Shown piece by piece: positions 5,761 through 6,743 of a stretch of 6,743 bases of DNA (positions are counted from its first letter, which is position 1; each line of letters begins with the position of its first letter). Made by a program: the position numbers and the translations under genes. The notes under the pieces were generated by a model. It was not told the origin of the DNA and did not search any database. It worked only from the letters and a program-made list of their open reading frames with translations. The stretch is from Verrucomicrobiota bacterium (GTDB taxonomy: Bacteria; Verrucomicrobiota; Verrucomicrobiia; Verrucomicrobiales; Akkermansiaceae): positions 1 through 6,743 of the forward strand of contig WBXE01000129.1 in the NCBI GenBank assembly GCA_008932955.1, in the 5' to 3' direction.

Positions 5761-6177
5761 ATGCATTTCCCGCGTCCCGTCCGCAGTCGCAGCCAGGTGC
5801 AGATCATTCCAATGATCGATGTGCTCATTTTCCTGCTGATCTTTCTGATCATTTCCACCCAGTTCAAAAAACCCCGCAACGTGTTGCGCATCGAGTTGCC
5901 AACCGTCCGCGAAGTGCCTTCCGACAAGCTGGCCGACGTCCGATCAGTCATCGCGGTGGATGCCGATGGGCACATCACGTTAGACACCCTCAAGGTGCCC
6001 GATGGCCTGCTGCAAGCCTACCTCGCCGCCTATCAAAAACAAAATCCCGGCCGCAAGCTCGAACTCGAAGCCGACCGCAAACTCTCCGTCGAACACCTCC
6101 TGGGGATCTGGGATTCGCTCATCAAGGCCGGCATTCCGATCAAGGATGTGCCCGCCCGCATTCGCCTGCCGGAGTGA
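5761..6177 (+). CDS. exbD: ExbD/TolR-family biopolymer transport protein
   Basis: This 138-residue protein is an ExbD/TolR-family partner of the preceding channel protein. It has a short basic cytoplasmic N-terminus (RPVRSRSQVQ), one membrane helix at about residues 15-33 and a periplasmic domain of about 100 residues. The motif IIPMIDVLIFLLIFLI matches the family's xxTPxIDVxxxLLIxFM and keeps the essential proton-carrying Asp (D20, equivalent to D25 of E. coli ExbD). The periplasmic part contains VIAVDADGHITLD and LELEADRKLSVEHL, the usual strand-turn-strand plus 'I.aD..v.y' pattern of the family. Length is typical. It starts 5 bases after the upstream stop, so the two are very likely translated from one mRNA. 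It is the last intact gene of the window. Confidence 0.9.
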   Translation: MHFPRPVRSRSQVQIIPMIDVLIFLLIFLIISTQFKKPRNVLRIELPTVREVPSDKLADVRSVIAVDADGHITLDTLKVPDGLLQAYLAAYQKQNPGRKLELEADRKLSVEHLLGIWDSLIKAGIPIKDVPARIRLPE

Positions 6178-6211
6178 GCGGCCGATGAAGAGATGTTGAA
6201 TTTTGAATCCG

Positions 6212-6237
6212 AACTCCTAAGTTAGATCCTAGGAGTT
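6212..6237 (+). terminator. Hairpin after the ExbD-like gene, possible terminator
   Basis: AACTCCTA (6212-6219) and TAGGAGTT (6230-6237) form an 8-bp perfect stem with a 10-base loop, 35 bases after the ExbD-like stop. It is the only hairpin close behind the cassette. It lacks the downstream T-run of a Rho-independent terminator, so the role is a guess from position. Confidence 0.35.
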
Positions 6238-6244
6238 GGATAGA

Positions 6245-6282
6245 TTAACCACAGATTTCACGGCTTGAAGAGGATTAAACGG
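6245..6282. repeat. AACCACAG-type short dispersed repeat fragment
   Basis: TTAACCACAGATTTCACGG followed by GATTAAACGG resembles the short sequence TTAACCACAGATTTCACAG found scattered in intergenic DNA of many bacterial genomes (from memory, not searched). It shares TTAACCAC with the reverse complement of the array at the start of the window, so the two may be related. Nothing else was recognised between 6178 and 6319. Confidence 0.4.
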
Positions 6283-6319
6283 AAAATAAGACCTCGATCT
6301 ATCTACGCCTCGGCTCACC

Positions 6320-6445
6320 CTAAAAGTATCTGCCAAACGCCCAGCGCATCACCATGCCGGTGGCGCCGGCCCCACGCATCGCGGATTTCAAAATGATGTA
6401 AGTGGCAAAAAATGGCTGGGCCATGGCGCATACGACCCATAGCGG
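6320..6445 (-). pseudogene. Possible remnant of a MATE-family transporter gene
   Basis: Read on the minus strand, about 40 codons ending in a stop at 6320-6322 encode PLWVVCAMAQPFFATYIILK followed by SAMRGAGATGMVMRWAFGRYF. The pattern of small and hydrophobic residues leading into a SA-RGAG-T segment resembles the part of MATE-family multidrug/Na+ antiporters usually written ALRGAGDTR. A complete MATE protein is about 450 residues. Here the upstream side is cut off by the GC-rich repeat at 6446 and the downstream side ends at a premature stop. The frame stays open through the repeats up to about 6697, but that part is repeat translation and not gene. If correct, this is a small decayed fragment. 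The family call is from memory of the motif and could be chance. Confidence 0.35.
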
Positions 6446-6569
6446 AGCTGCCGCGCGGAGTGCGGGGGCATGCCCCCGCCTTGGTCGGGGCGGGCTTGCC
6501 CGCCGTGGCGCGGAGCCGTGCATGAGTTTCTGCTGTGATGCACACGCGCCAGCAAGCTGGCTTGGCGTG
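6446..6569. repeat. GC-rich hairpin repeat, copy 1
   Basis: This 124-base unit begins AGCTGCCGCGCGGAGTGC and ends GCTGGCTTGGCGTG. It contains three strong hairpins: GCGGGGGC-AT-GCCCCCGC (6462-6479), GGCGGGC-TT-GCCCGCC (6489-6504) and GCCAGC-AA-GCTGGC (6547-6562) with flanking CACGC/GCGTG. A second, nearly identical copy starts at 6613. Open frames across it on the minus strand are repeat translation. It resembles composite REP-type intergenic elements. Confidence 0.85.
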
Positions 6570-6587
6570 GCGGTGGCGAGCCACCGC
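6570..6587 (+). other. Hairpin between the two GC-rich repeat copies
   Basis: GCGGTGGC (6570-6577) and GCCACCGC (6580-6587) form a perfect 8-bp stem around GA, directly abutting the end of copy 1. The remaining spacer to copy 2 contains ACACGCCAGCAAGCTG, a truncated echo of the terminal segment of the repeat itself. Confidence 0.6.
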
Positions 6588-6612
6588 AGTCCTAGGCAGA
6601 CACACGCCAGCA

Positions 6613-6743
6613 AGCTGCCGCGCGGAGTGCGGAGTGCGGGGGCTTGCCCCCGCCTTGGGAGGGGCGGGCTTGCCCGCCGTGGCGCGGAGCCGTGCATGAG
6701 TTTCTGCTGTGATGCACACGCGCCAGCAAGCTGGCTTGGCGTG
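6613..6743. repeat. GC-rich hairpin repeat, copy 2, reaching the window end
   Basis: This 131-base copy matches copy 1 almost throughout. Differences are a 7-base duplication of GGAGTGC near its start, the hairpin loop TT in place of AT (6636-6653), and a few substitutions in CCTTGGGAGGGGCGG versus CCTTGGTCGGGGCGG. The last 60 or so bases are identical. The copy ends exactly at the window boundary, so more units may follow downstream. Confidence 0.85.

Noticed and set aside
6315..6719. Two overlapping minus-strand frames of about 125-134 codons at the window end
   Set aside because: Most of their length is translation of the two GC-rich repeats, with the same peptide blocks appearing twice. 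Only the last 40 or so codons of one frame look gene-derived and are listed as a pseudogene fragment.

Overview
The window most likely comes from a verrucomicrobial (or related Planctomycetes-Verrucomicrobia group) chromosome. The main reason is four consecutive + strand genes that match the catabolic core of a PV-type bacterial microcompartment (BMC) locus for L-fucose/L-rhamnose breakdown. Supporting reasons are the moderately high GC, the lack of clear Shine-Dalgarno sequences at nearly every start, and intergenic gaps packed with short dispersed repeats. The phylum is an inference, not read directly from a marker gene.

Layout. Bases 1-299 hold a degenerate tandem repeat and no credible gene. 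Bases 300-3640 carry the BMC block: a CoA-acylating aldehyde dehydrogenase with an N-terminal encapsulation-peptide-like helix, two EutN/CcmL-type pentameric shell proteins (BMC-P), and an extended class II aldolase. The first two genes are 8 bases apart. The two BMC-P genes are separated by a nested inverted repeat (2026-2200) that overlaps the stop codon of the first. Bases 3641-3872 hold a BIME-like inverted pair of 30-base repeats and further hairpins. Bases 3873-6177 carry a tight three-gene cassette: a TonB/TolA-like periplasm-spanning protein, an ExbB/TolQ/MotA-family channel protein and an ExbD/TolR-family protein. Bases 6178-6743 are non-coding or decayed: a small hairpin, an AACCACAG-type repeat, a short minus-strand remnant resembling a MATE-family transporter, and two copies of a GC-rich hairpin repeat.

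How the genes fit together. In characterised PV-type BMCs the aldolase splits fuculose-1-phosphate or rhamnulose-1-phosphate into dihydroxyacetone phosphate and L-lactaldehyde. The acylating dehydrogenase then oxidises lactaldehyde to lactyl-CoA inside a protein shell whose vertices are BMC-P pentamers. The hexameric BMC-H shell proteins, phosphotransacylase and kinase needed for a complete organelle are absent here and must lie outside the window if the system works. The TonB-like/ExbB/ExbD cassette could power outer-membrane uptake. A link to sugars for the BMC is suggested only by proximity, and a 232-base repeat-rich gap suggests separate transcription.

Most notable oddities: the ExbB-like protein has Val where the family has a conserved membrane Glu; the aldolase carries possible targeting segments at both ends; and every sizeable intergenic gap carries its own repeat type.
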